Assembly (NCBI GenBank): GCA_963691655.1
Contig: OY829327.1
Location: 55,812,079 to 55,876,078 of the forward strand
From: Toxonevra muliebris
Lineage: Eukaryota > Arthropoda > Insecta > Diptera > Pallopteridae
Length of the DNA stretch: 64,000 nucleotides
Reading direction: 5' to 3'
Below the pieces are notes generated by a model. The model worked only from the letters and a program-made list of their open reading frames with translations, made no database searches and was not told where the DNA came from. Both the position numbers and the translations under genes were made by a program. Within the stretch, counting starts at the first letter, position 1. Each line of letters opens with the position of its first letter. Shown piece after piece: positions 22,055 to 33,870 of this stretch.

Positions 22055-22965
22055 GTAATGTGCAAAACTGTAGCAGAAGTGTAAAGTTTTTTTTTTTTAA
22101 TTGTGATATATTTTCATTTGTAAAAGAAAACTTTAAATAGATAATGACGCGGAAGAAAGATTAGTGCTTAACTGGGCATTGAGAAAACGGGCACAAAAAT
22201 TAAATATTAATATTAAAATAAGGATTTAAGTTTAACTCTTTCAGGGCTACTGATACATATATGTAACAGTAAACGAAATTTCTAATAGTGTTGCAATGTA
22301 CGATTGCACTGGATTCAAAAGATTTTTGAAAAGACCGAAAAAGCTTTTGGCGAAACATATGATACGGACTGAAACGGATTGGAATCAACTAAAGTAAATA
22401 GACACTACAAAATATTGTTAAGTCATGGAAGTTATGAAAACTGGCAGTGGTGCCATAATGGTTCGGGGCTGTATAACAAAATGAACCCGATTGGTGTACT
22501 TTATGATTTTGCAGGAAAATTTAGCTTTTTGCTATTGAAATATCAGATCGTTTTGCAGAGCATGTTATTTTCTAGTAAGACAATGATCCGACGCATACGG
22601 CAAAAACTGTGAAAAATTGGTTAAAACAGTAATAATTTAGTATTTTAGAATGTCCTTTTCAATCGCCTAATATAAACTCGATCGAAAACTTTTGGAGACA
22701 TACTAAATCAAGAATGGCGTCAATGAGAAGGTTCAGGATGTTTGGGATGCAATTCGAATTAAGAAAATTTATTGCATAGGATACCCTATTACCTATAGAT
22801 CACCAAATACTAAAACATACGAGGACTGCCATACTCATGAGTGCAAAAGTGTAAAATGTTAGAGAAATAAGTTCTTTGAATGTTTATTTACCACACAGTG
22901 GTAAATAAACAATGTACAGTGTTATGTATGCAAACTGGTAGATTATGCTACAGTTTTACTCATCA
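22055..22965 (+). mobile_element. Degenerate Tc1-like transposon
   Basis: The plus strand preserves pieces of a Tc1 transposase. A GSGLYNKMNPIGVLY segment (about 22460-22505) matches the usual GGGS...GVGVLY region. TAKTVKNWL follows a DNDP-type motif (about 22580-22625), and PFQSPNINSIENFWRHTKSR (about 22650-22715) corresponds to the SPDLNPIENLW box with the last catalytic acid. Frameshifts and stops make it inactive. Short inverted ends (GTGCAAAACTGTAGC near 22069 and GCTACAGTTTT near 22947) may be remnants of its terminal repeats. Confidence 0.75.
22881..22911. repeat. 14-bp hairpin, 3-nt loop
   Basis: TGTTTATTTACCAC followed after 3 nt by its exact reverse complement. It lies within the 3' part of the Tc1-like relic. 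Confidence 0.7.
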
Positions 22966-24947
22966 TTCTATATGAAAACACAGATAAATCAAATTCAAAT
23001 CGTGAAATGAAAGAGCAATAACAAAAACAAAAACAATAAAGGGATTCATATCACTGCGTAAAATATTTATATTTATTTATACAAGAAGAAGAAAAAAACC
23101 CATTTACTAGATACGCAAGAGCAAGCGGAAAATATTCATTTGCAGGAATACGCAGTTTATGTGCTATATTTACGTAGTGAAATTATTCCCATTAATATTT
23201 TACAACAAATTGTGAAAATGGCTTATTAGATATTGGCAGTATGAAAAAGCTGTTGATGTGTGGTGTTTGATGTTAATGACAATCGATGTTATCCAGCTCC
23301 GCCTATTGTCCAGCTAACTGCCCGCTTGTCCGTCTGTGTGCTGTCAACAATAATAATTGCGTTTATTAAAAAAAAAAAACAAACAAAAAACACAACAATT
23401 TTTTTTTTTTAATTTTTTAACTACAAATCCAAGTGCGCAATTAAAAAATTCATTCAACCATTGACAATATAAAAATCATGATATTTCATATTTAAAAAAA
23501 AAAAATAAAATAAAAAAAAAAATTTGCTGGTACTTTTATTTATTTTCATTTGCTATAAAATGGTCAACTTAATTGAGGCACTTTTGATAAAAAAAATGTG
23601 ACACTTTATTGCAATTATTCAGAAAACACAAAACTCGCTCGCTCACTCGTTTTAAATTGTTTTTTTTTTTTTAACACAGCGCGCCTCAGCTTTCAAGCTA
23701 ACCTCACAACTACCTGTCGTCAAAATGTGTACTGAACTGTAACCAAAAAATGTTATTAGCCAAAAATCAACCACCAACAACACGTCCGAATTATGAGAGT
23801 ATCAGCAGATCTAACTCAACTAATTCGAGCTTCTTTCTATATTTGCCTGTCCATGTATCTCAGTGGCAGCGATGCTTTTAGCAACTAAAAAAAAAAAATA
23901 CAACAACAACAGTAACAGTAACGACAAAATATCACAAAAAAGCGCAAGCACAGTGGCCAAAAATAATCAAATCAATAACAATAACTAACAAATGAACTAA
24001 GTTTTCATCTTATTTTGTTAGTTTCTTGATTGAAGTTGTTTTTGCTTCTTTCCCTCTTTCCGTACTCATCCTCATTTTAGACATTGTCAAAACAAAACTA
24101 CATTTTTTTTTTTTGTTTCTTAACTTGTTGTTGTTTTTTTTTTTTAATAATACAATTTATATTTGCATCTCTCTCTTTTTGTGAGTGTGAGATCATCTTT
24201 TTGTGAATTTGTTAGAAGTAATTACGGAGTCTCTGTTTTTGTTCATGATTGTGATGCCAAACAACCACTACAAAAACAAAATGATCGCGAAAAAACTACA
24301 ACTTTTCAATGGTGACTTCAACATTTAAATAAGCCACAATAAAAACAAAATACGTTTTCTTTACTTTTTTATTGTTTTACTATAAAAAAATTAAAAACTA
24401 TTTCGCACAGTAGTTTAAATTTTTGTGTTAACAGGCAAAAAAAAAAAATGTGTGAGAACGTCATGTTGAAGAAAGAGTATTTTGTCTGATTGATCATGAA
24501 CTCATTTGTGACATAATCATATGTGTTTCCATACTTATTGAAATGTACAAAAGTCTAATCTAGGTCATACATTAGAGCTGAATGTTTGAGATTAACTCAC
24601 AGGGAGCAGAAATCTAGATTGGAGTGGTAAAACAAACTAGCCAACTTTGCAAATCTGAAATGAGCTAAAACAAACTGCTAGAAATCATTCAAGATGGCGT
24701 GTTGGTGATTAAAAGACATGCTAAGCTTGCAGATTAGGAACTTTGGCATATTACTGTTGTTGTTAATCAGTTTTTGAAATGATAAATTTCATTTTAATTG
24801 TATATAGACATACATACATATGCCTATATAGCCAAAGCTGCACAACGAAATGTCATTAAGACACTTTAAAAATAACGTACCAGTAAGAGCAAAATAACAC
24901 TGTCTATTGAAACGTTTCCTTTTAATTGTTTCTTAATATATCAAATG
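22966..24947. other. Intron, poly(A)/poly(T) rich, no element recognised
   Basis: ps intron with many A or T homopolymers (for example 23360-23420, 23490-23520, 23660-23675). Nothing coding or repetitive beyond simple sequence is seen. Confidence 0.4.
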
Positions 24948-25233
24948 GACGACCTCGATAGTTTAGTGGGTAGTACACTAGACTTTCATCTGGGAGGTTC
25001 GGGTTCGATTCCCGTCTTCGTCTGGTGGTTAATTCTTATAACCTAATTATAAATTATAAGAAAGTGTTACAAATGCAAGTAAGGTTGGTAATGGCAAAAC
25101 CACTAAGCCGATAAAAAAATTGCCACACCGCCGTTCGGAATCGGCGTTTAACTGTAGGTCCAACTATGTGGTATCACAATGGGCCGTTCAGGCCTAAGTG
25201 TGTCTCTCGACAGCCACTCCAACCTAACCTAAC
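24948..25233 (+). mobile_element. tRNA-derived SINE (family 1), full-length-like
   Basis: The 5' 75 nt (24948-25022) look like a tRNA: GACGA and TCGTC at the ends can pair, TAGTTTAGTGGG is an A box, and GGTTCGATTCC is a perfect B box, in a sequence close to Glu/Asp-type tRNAs. It continues into an unrelated body and a 3' end CCAACCTAACCTAAC. The last ~70 bp recur at 48231-48301. That layout (pol III promoter, tRNA-unrelated body, short 3' repeat) is a SINE and not a working tRNA gene, since two acceptor pairs and the anticodon stem are imperfect. Confidence 0.8.
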
Positions 25234-25259
25234 ATTTCAAATTCGATTTTAAATTTGAT

Positions 25260-25910
25260 TTGAGGCAAAATTAGAAGGAGTTCTCTGATTTGGATGAAAT
25301 TTCATACGCTAGTAAATTTTATATAAACTCAATATTTTTTTAATAATTTCAAATCTGAAGTCAGTTTTAATTAACCTGTTTTGGTTTCTCCACAAACTTA
25401 GCTTAAAATTACAATTTTCATCATATTTGGCAAGCTATAGTGCAAAGAATGTGCGATTTGTTCTTCAAGAAATTTATTAAGTTATGGTGATATTGGATTT
25501 TTCAGAAAGTTAAACAATTTTTATTGAAATCCTACAATGTTGGAGTAAAAGTGATATAAATAAATGTAACTTTTGAGTTTTTAAACTTTTATTAATTTTT
25601 CAGCATGATTGTATACTTTTAGGGTTAGCAAAAATAGTTTGCTTCTAATTTTTGTCAAAAAAGTCGTGTTCTGACCTATTTTCAAATTGAATTATTTCCT
25701 GATAGCGAAAAATAGATGGAGAATGTTATTGCATATTCTAATGTTTTTGCCTTCTAAAACTGAAAAAAATTCAGGAACATATTTTCACATATTTTCCAAA
25801 TTTTCTCTCCTAAAATTCAGCAATTTTCAGTATTCGTATTTTCAAAAACAATACAAAATTTTAGCTCTTCAAATGTTGATTAAAAAATATTACCAAAAAT
25901 GTTCTTGATA
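25260..25910 (+). repeat. Unclassified dispersed repeat A, copy 2
   Basis: Diverged copy of 11540-12180 in the same orientation, beginning shortly after the SINE. It shares CAGCATGATTGTATACTTTT and GGCAAGCTATA. The frame at 25687-25908 is noncoding-looking. Confidence 0.65.
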
Positions 25911-26045
25911 AATTGAAGGGTTGTATGTCTAAAGGGTCCAAGCACCAAAAACATTGAACATGAAACGACTGCAATTTGTATTGGATTTAGACCAAATAAG
26001 TCATAAAAACCTTTACAATCATATTAGGCTTGACATTCTAGAAAC
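25911..26045 (+). mobile_element. Partial MITE, GTCTAAAGGGT family, copy 2
   Basis: Begins AATTGAAGGG...TGTCTAAAGGGT and matches the reverse complement of 28275-28464, including ACCAAAAACATTGAAC and ACAATCATATTAGGCTTGA. The opposite terminal repeat is missing. Confidence 0.6.
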
Positions 26046-28214
26046 AAAATTTCTATAACGAAATTTATTTCGGAGTTTTATTTCATAGAAATAATGGCAA
26101 TTTTCCTATCGGAATGGAACAAATACTCAATCGAAAATTTTCACTAAGTTCTGTCACTGCGCGAGGAGTATACATGGGTCCTTGATACAATTTCTACGAC
26201 AAAGACAGAACAGTTGTGTAATGTGTTTATTTTGAACAGAATTACTCCTGAACCATGGTGGTTTTCAGTTCCTAATGAATTTATTTGAAGAATTCAATAT
26301 AAGATCTGAGATCAATTAAAAGTTATAAATGATTCAGATAGGGTAATTATGAAATATCGTGTTGCTCTTGTCAGTGAAAATTTCAGCCCTTTAAAGGAAT
26401 ATAAGTAATGCTATGATGCCTGTTTTCAATTTCAGTGAATTATATTTAAATAAAATTTCATAAAATATATCAGAATAAATAATAATAATTCTATTGCAAG
26501 TGTATTGTATAACCGGAAGTGAGTTGGAATTCAATGATGGCATAAAAAATATAGCGTAATCGAGAAGACTCACTCTTTCAAAATAATTACACCTACACGT
26601 ATTCATTTAGAGAAACAACAAAAAATAAAAACAAAACTGTGTAAATTCTCATTCTCTCAAGGGCTATAATAAATATATATAAATGGTATATAAAATAATG
26701 AATAGATATCTCATACATATGAACTTTTATATTTATGAGCATAACTATGTATTACTTTTAAGCTCATTTTGGTCAAGGTCGTTGCCAATGTTGAGTTCAT
26801 CTATTCGGCTGCGCGGCCTACACATGAAATAAATTTTTAATTGGTATTTTTACATGTTTATTCTACAAAATATAAATGTAAATGAAAATAATTGCAAAGT
26901 TGTATTCGTATACATACATATGGAAAATGACTAATATTATTCTTCGGGGCATTTTTTGTCTGTATGTAGTACATAAATTAAACTCGCGCATATTTGTCGC
27001 AAAAGCACATGTTTTTTAGATCGATAAAGACAGAGGCAGGTCATTTCGCTGCCAAAAAATAATTAGTAAAACAAAGTTTTTCTAATTTTGATCTTAATGT
27101 TTTTTATTGCTGTAGCGAATATTTAAATATTATTAACAGCAGCAAACAATAGCAGCAACTAAAAGAAATAGCCTCAAAAGGGTAAAGTTGCTTGCCATGA
27201 GCTTCATGAGATTTTCAGATCGAACAAGTAACAATAAAATTCAGCAGAATGTGTTACGCTGCTGCCGCTGCCACTGCCACTGCCGCTTTACTGATGATTA
27301 AATATCGTAATGAATGTAGCGTTGATCAACTTGCATCGCCATCGCCACCAATAACATTTCAATTGAGGATGCGGTTAATTTATGCGACAACTGCGGCAAC
27401 GAACAACAACAAAAGAAAAAACAACAACAACAAACAGTGACAGAAGCACACACGTTTATAAAGTTGTTGTTGTTTTTGTGTTTAGCTTCTTCATTTTTTT
27501 GCTAGCCACTTGTCCGCGTTTGTGATTAGCATGAATATTTAATAATTTTCGTATTTAATACATAACCTTTTTTGTTTTTGTTGATGTACCTAACCAATTG
27601 ATTTTTGTTTTTTTTTTCATTGAGTAACAAGCACAAAGCAGCAACACAAATGACCAACAAAACTAGTTTCGAATAAATTAATTAAAATTAATGTAATAAA
27701 TTCAAAAAGAGGAAAAAGCGAAAAAAAATTAGCGCATCGCAACTCATATTTTTTTGTAGATACAAATACAAAAAAGGCGTATGCGCTAACGTCGCCAAAG
27801 ACGCTGTCGCTATCGATATCAGCACGACGTAATCGGATATAAGATCTAAAAAATCGAAAGCGAAAATATCAAAAGGCCACTCTGACGTATACGCTACCGC
27901 CGACCGAATCAAACAACAAAACCAACAAACATTTGTGAGTAACGTTGAGTTGGCGTTAATATTAAAATGAAAAAAAGAGGAGTTGTTGTTGCTTTTGGTA
28001 GTGGTAGTGGTGATCGAGTCATTTTAATGGTAATTTCCATGTTGATGAACATGACATTGCGACACATTTTTATTTCATTCATTTCAATTAAACTGCCACA
28101 TTTCACAGCGAATTGTATCAAAGATTTAACACTCAATGCCACTCAATTGTCGTTTTAAAAAAAGGACAATTAATTAAGCTTAGTTAACAAGGTTAACCTC
28201 GATCTATCGTAATG
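26046..28214. other. Intron, no element recognised; triplet-rich patch
   Basis: AT-rich sequence to about 27230, then a less AT-rich patch (27240-27440) with GCTGCCGCTGCCACTGCC and CAACAACAA repeats. This could be an enhancer or an untranslated exon, but no splice site or frame decides it. Confidence 0.3.
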
Positions 28215-28464
28215 TAATTGAAGCGGTGTAACTCTAAAGGGTTTAAGCGACTTTTTTTTGGATAATATAAATTTTTTTGCACATATTTATCAAGCCTAAT
28301 ATGATTGTAAAGAATTTCATGTCTTACCTATGCATTATAGTATCTATGTATATAGTAGTAGTCAAAATCCAATACTAATTAAAACCGCATTCATATTTTT
28401 TGTTATATTCCCGTTCAATGTTTTTGGTAGTTAGACCCTTTAGACTTACATCCCTTCAATTGAA
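28215..28464. mobile_element. MITE, GTCTAAAGGGT family, copy 1
   Basis: Left end GGTGTAACTCTAAAGGGTTT (28225 on) and right end ACCCTTTAGACTTACATCC (to 28453) are inverted repeats. AATTGAAG borders both sides and may belong to the repeat or to a target duplication. About 250 bp, noncoding. A partial inverted copy lies at 25911-26045. Confidence 0.7.
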
Positions 28465-29699
28465 GATTAAGGTGTAGGGGGTTAAGAAGAACCGTGCTTA
28501 AAAGTAATTGTATAGAACCTATCTCTTATCTTTATACATAAAAATGGCGCAAAAATTTGTACAATGTAGCAGTATGTCTCTGGTTATAAAATAGGCATAG
28601 TTTAGGTTTACAAGTGGGTGTGACACCTCCCATACAAACTACATGCTTTTTTGGGTATTTATCTGGAACCATTTTCGGTTCTGAAATTTCGCAAAAGGTA
28701 ATCGATTGCTAATGTCATACTGCAAGAAAAATATGGGTAAGATTGGAGAAAGGGTGTGAGGTGTTACACCCAAAATATTCATAATGGAATATCCCAGGAA
28801 CAATTTGAAGAACGGTACTAAAATTTAGGATGAAAGTACTATTTCCCCATGACTTTCTCTTCTAATAAAATTATCAATAATATCTAACTGTGAATATGAA
28901 TGACAAATAACAGCAGATATAAATGTAAAAGCATATGACTGAGGAATAACAGCAGAAAGAAAGCCGTACTTCATATGGGAGAGTGCGCCATCTGTATGCA
29001 AAATGCGAAATCTGACATACAGATGGCGATATTTGCAGATATTTTTGAAATCGAACAAACCTTAATGTGTATTTTTTTTGCTTTGCATTTTAGTTTAGCT
29101 TTGCTAATATTTGTGCATTTTTTTGATATAAAAATTTATAGATTATAAAATTTTCATTACGAATATTTGTGCATTTTCTTGATATAACAATTTATAAAGG
29201 TTACCACGCTCATATGGAAGTTTCTGTTGTATATGTTTTTTGCTGTTGTTGTAATTTTCGTATTACCCAAAACTTTGCAAGGGCTAAGATTCAATCTTCT
29301 TCAAAATCTTCGACAGTTTCCGGAGAGAAATGTACCTAACCTCAATCTTTCACTAAGGAGCTCCATCAGCATGTTTTTGTGGATTTACTTCATAGTCATT
29401 ATGATCTGGCATAAAACCAACTTTGGGGAGAGAAGAACCTACAGTACACATTATATTATATATAGGTATAATAGATATAGTGCATTGCGGCCAATAGGAC
29501 TATTATACCCCTAGTAATTCTGTAAGGCTTACGGCTCAGATGATATCTTGTTAGCTGTACTCCAGCTATATTTTTTTCCCCTGCAAGTGAGCTCCTCGCG
29601 GCAAAGAGGTAAGTTCTTGTACTTCATTACTTCGTTCACATCGCATTGGTGAACGAAACCTTTCGTTCCCCAATCACAACCAGCCTCCAACCATCACCA
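28465..29699. other. Intron with one strong hairpin
   Basis: AT-rich sequence without a recognised gene. CGCCATCTGTATG (28986-28998) and its exact reverse complement (29016-29028) form a 13-bp stem with a 17-nt loop, which may be a very short inverted-repeat element. Confidence 0.45.
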
Positions 29700-29826
29700 A
29701 TATGATAACCAGCCTTTCTTTCCAAACAGTGTCATTCTCAGGTATTTCTGTATGACCAGGGACTCAGAAAATGGTGATTAGCTTTGAGGATAGCCTCGAA
29801 AACTCCAGCGCTCTAATTGCAACTTG
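29700..29826 (-). mobile_element. Non-LTR retrotransposon fragment: RNase H
   Basis: The minus strand translates as QVAIRALEF...SSKLITIF, a stop codon at the usual Trp, then VPGHTEIPENDTV. This matches the RNase H region of Jockey/I/R1-like elements (WVPGH..I.GNE.AD). Only this small part is recognisable and it carries a stop. It shows that a LINE inserted antisense to this strand and decayed. Confidence 0.6.
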
Positions 29827-32487
29827 ATTATATATCATTGGTAAATAAGTTTCCTGAATCTGAAATATGAATTGATATTCAATAAGGAGAACAGCAATAC
29901 AATAAAGTAATTTTTATCTGATTTGAATGCTGGTTTCATTCGAGACCGGACTCACAAGGCACTTGATTGGATTGCAGTCCTTTCCCTTCCATTGTCTACA
30001 AAGCTTAAACCAATATTTCCATTTCCAATTAAAGAAAATACGTTTTTGTTTCTTCAAAAGACTTCAATATATGTATGTAGATAAAAATGAATTAAAAAAA
30101 GAAATATCGACAATATGCGCTAAACTATAACTATTGGCTTAAATGATATACCAGCAACAACTACATATAAATATAAAGCAAAAAACAAATGCCTACACGT
30201 AATTTTAGTTTTGCTACTAGTGCTATTTCGTTGTTGTTGTTTTTATTTGCGTTTTTTCTTTGTGGCTTTGCTTCGTATTTCAAGGTTAAGTTGAAACTTA
30301 AATACACCTCCTGGCCACTTTGTGTGCCCCTGTTCTGCTCAACCAACCACCCAAAAAAATAAACTGCCTTTTACAATAATAAAAACAACAACAACAACAG
30401 CAACAGCAACAACAAAAGATCTCTTTTTCGTTGTATGGTAGTTTTTTGAATGAAGTTTTCGAATTATAATTATTTGTTGTTATAGTTTTTGTTGCTGCTA
30501 TTATGTTTGCCACTGTTATTATTGTTGTTTCTGCTGCTGCTGCTGTTGGTGCTGCTACCAATTCTGCCTGCATTATTTAACAAAGTTTCTGCTGATCATA
30601 ACAAGTTCAGTGTTGCTATTTCTTTCGTCTTTTCTTCTACTATTTTTGGTGTGTTAATAAGAGTTTTTATTGTTATAATTGTTGTTGCTTTACAATACAC
30701 TGACTACTGAGCTTTTCGTGGTGTCTGTGTCATTGTTGTTTTTATAATTATTATTGTGGTTGTGTTTTGTTGTGATTTTGCCTGGTTTTTGCTTTACTGC
30801 TTTGCTTTACTTTATTGAAATTGAATTTTTTAGTCGTTGACGCTTGAGAAAACGCAAGCAAAATTATTAAAATAAACTGCTGTAAATATACAGTGAAACA
30901 AATTAATATCGGATCAAATGTGGTTTAAGCATTAGTAAATTATAGAGCACGCTATTGGCAATATTAAGCAGTTTGTTTTTTTTTCGAAAATAAATGGCTG
31001 GAGCTTTATTATTACTATTACATTACTACTGCATACAACTAAACATTATTGCTAGTCGTTTTTCAGTTTCTTGCCACTGTGCATCTCAGCACTAAAAGTT
31101 GACATTGAACTAAATTTATTTGCGAAAAAAAAATTGTTTTAAATTATTTAATTTGAGTGTATAAAAATGTGGTCTGCACGTTTTTATTTTTTGCTGCTGT
31201 TGCTGCTACACTTGCAGTTACTGCAGTTACTCACCTCCCTCGCCCCTTATGCCTTCTCTATAGTATACTTGTAATCAAAATAGCAACAGAAGCAGTAACA
31301 ACATCACCAGCAACGAATACCAACGACAGCAAAATAGAAATATAAAAAATGCTGTACTCAATAAAGCAACTACTGCTTACAACAATAATAACTACAACAA
31401 ACAACAAAACATATATAAAACGAAGCCCACAAAGCAAATAAAATCAGCAACTGCAACAACAAGAAAAAAAAAACCTAGGAAAAATTCAATAACAACAACG
31501 ACGCTAAGTTTTCCTTTAACCCCACCACCAGCACCACCAATTTTGCTTCCTTTCCCTTTCCGTTCGTTCCATCCTTTTTTCATTCTCCATCACTCAACAG
31601 AAAACCAACAAGTATATGAGTGGGTACATGACAATAACTATGTACATACATATATACATACATACAAGTACGGGTGGTTATAAAAGTGTGTGTCTGTTAA
31701 AATTGATGTGCTGTGAAGATACTAGCAACTAACAACGCTATGAGCGTTCTTAGGTACTCATGCAAGTGCATGAAATATCTTCTACGTATTTGTACTTCAA
31801 CACTACCCCAGATACTACTCGGTTGGGTATGTACTACAATTTTATAAGAATGCTCCATGTGTTTTGACGCAAGGAAGGAGAAACAGAAAGAGAAGGAGCT
31901 CATAGCTCAATTGCTTCTTCTCTCCCTTATTCCTCGCACACACACACAGTTTTTTAAGTGTTTGAAACAAATTAGAGCAGGCCATGAGCAAAAAAAAGAA
32001 AATGTTTAAGTAAAAAGCCATAAAAAATATATAGTTTTTTTTCAAAGTTTTTAGTATTGACTTAAATAGCTACATATTATGTACATTTTGGTTTAAGAAA
32101 ACAACCAACATCGAGAGTATTTGAAACTGTCTGAACAGCAACAAATTTACCTCAATTGTAATCTATGAATATGCAAGCAGGTGCATATACAATATATAAT
32201 GATGTAGTGGTTCAAAAGCAAGTCAGTAGAATAATTAAATCTTCGAACTATTTACCCCTAAACGAACGCAAATCAATCCACTGACTCAGATATTCCTTTG
32301 TTTGATCGTCTCATTTTGGTATTTCTGGAACAACGAAATGAACACAGGTACACAGGAAGCTCGAAACTTCAAGTAATCAGGAATAGAATATGTTTGTTGG
32401 ATAGCGAAAGGGCTCCAGAGAACTGCAGATAACTCCGCTTTGGTTGACCATTTCTGAACATGATACTATAACAAGACTATTTTTAAA
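29827..32487. other. Intron with glutamine-codon-like simple repeats
   Basis: Patches of CAA/CAG or GTT/CTG repeats at 30380-30420, 30480-30560, 31190-31240 and 31380-31500, plus TACATA repeats at 31640-31670. Frames through these patches (for example 30298-30573 minus, 31157-31345 plus) are repeat artefacts with no conserved motif. Confidence 0.4.
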
Positions 32488-33058
32488 TCTGAGAACGTTT
32501 ACGTGTTCAGAACCCTATACTAAAACCTTACGTAGGATATATTTTTGAAAAGTGTTAACCCATGATATCCTTCCCTTATGGGTCTTTTTTTTGCTCTTTT
32601 CTAGAAAAATTGTCTTTGTGAACCCTATTAATGGGGTACCACATTCCAGCAAAATATTGCTCATAAAATTTTATTATTGTCTACTAAGCACTGGAAACAC
32701 GTAATTTAGGTTTTGAAATTACCACGAGCAAAAATTAAACAAGTGAGATGGAAAAGAAATAAAATATTAGAAAAATAAACATAGGAAAAACTCAACATAT
32801 AAAATTTTACAGTATTTTTTGAAAAATATTTTTATTTTTCAGTTCGTAACACCAAGTTTACACGTTTTCGATATCTAGCAATAATTTTCTAAAACGTATT
32901 TACTTTCTGTGGACTTTCGTAATGAGGTAAAAGACCTATTTCTCGTCGAAAAGGCAAAAAAGACCCACAAGCGATGGAGATAATGGTTTAATACATTTCA
33001 AAATTGTATTCTACGTAAGATTTTACTATAAGGTTCTGAACACGTAAACTTTCTCAGA
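32488..33058. mobile_element. 571-bp foldback element
   Basis: The arms begin TCTGAGAACGTTTACGTGTT (32488 on) and end with the near-exact inverse (AACACGTAAACTTTCTCAGA, to 33058). The symmetry continues inward for roughly 190 bp on each side, including TTACGTAG and TATGGGTCTTTTTT against its inverse. No coding frame. Long inward symmetry is typical of foldback or large MITE elements. Confidence 0.7.
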
Positions 33059-33745
33059 GGGTAAAATAACCAAGATGTCTTATAATTTATTATACCAAGA
33101 TGTTCCGAACTCGGCAAACTTTACACCTGCGTAAAAAAATATTTTAACGTTTAGGCTTCCGTTATCCAATAAGCATACATTTTTCATGTCGAATAGTGTA
33201 ATTGAATAAACACATATATATTTATGAAAAATTATGAATATATCAATTGATTGCGGATGGAGCTCACTGGTCGGAAGAAAAACTTGGGCATATGATTAAA
33301 TTTTATTTGCTAATTGAAAATTTATTTCAATAAATTTATTGAAATATCTTGACGCTATTGCCCAGAATCATAACATTAGAGCCCAAATCCAGCCTAAGCC
33401 CCTTTTTGTGTTGATAAGTTTGAGTTGAAGTATTTGTAAGCAAAATCTAAATTCATATAAAAATTCGCATTGAAGAAAATTTATCAGCTGATCGCTGAAG
33501 AGAAAAATTATCTTCCACTGCTTACAATAGTTTCTAAATTAATTGCGGCCAATCACTGAATTCGTAACTTCGGATATTCTGCTAAGGATTGCAACTTTTT
33601 CAACATTTTTTTTTATGGAGTTTAAGCTATTATTGATTTGAGAATTTTTTTATTTTGGTAAAAATATTTTGTTTTCAAACTTACATTACATTTTGTTTCT
33701 ATATGTATGCATATTTAAATAAAAATTTTATTAAAAAAATTAAAA

Positions 33746-33870
33746 GTTGGATCTAGCTCATAGGATAGCGTAAAAGTCTTTGAATGCAGAGGTAGTAGAT
33801 TCGAGTCTAGGCAGCCGGAAAAAATTGTTCCTGTTAATACCGATTCAAACAATAATGTACATAGTTTTTT
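33746..33870 (+). mobile_element. tRNA-like SINE fragment (family 2)
   Basis: GTTGGATCTAGCTCATAGGATAGCG resembles a tRNA 5' half with an A box (TAGCTCATAGGATAGC), followed at the right spacing by a B box-like AGATTCGAGTCTA (33797-33809). Beyond the tRNA-like 71 nt the sequence is unrelated. Boundaries are uncertain. Confidence 0.45.

Noticed and set aside
24948..25022. Possible functional tRNA gene (Glu-like)
   Set aside because: Two acceptor pairs and the anticodon stem are imperfect, and the downstream body with its 3' copy at 48.2 kb marks it as a SINE.
30298..30710. Cysteine/leucine-rich frames near 30.5 kb
   Set aside because: These are CTG/GCT/TTG repeat translations on both strands.
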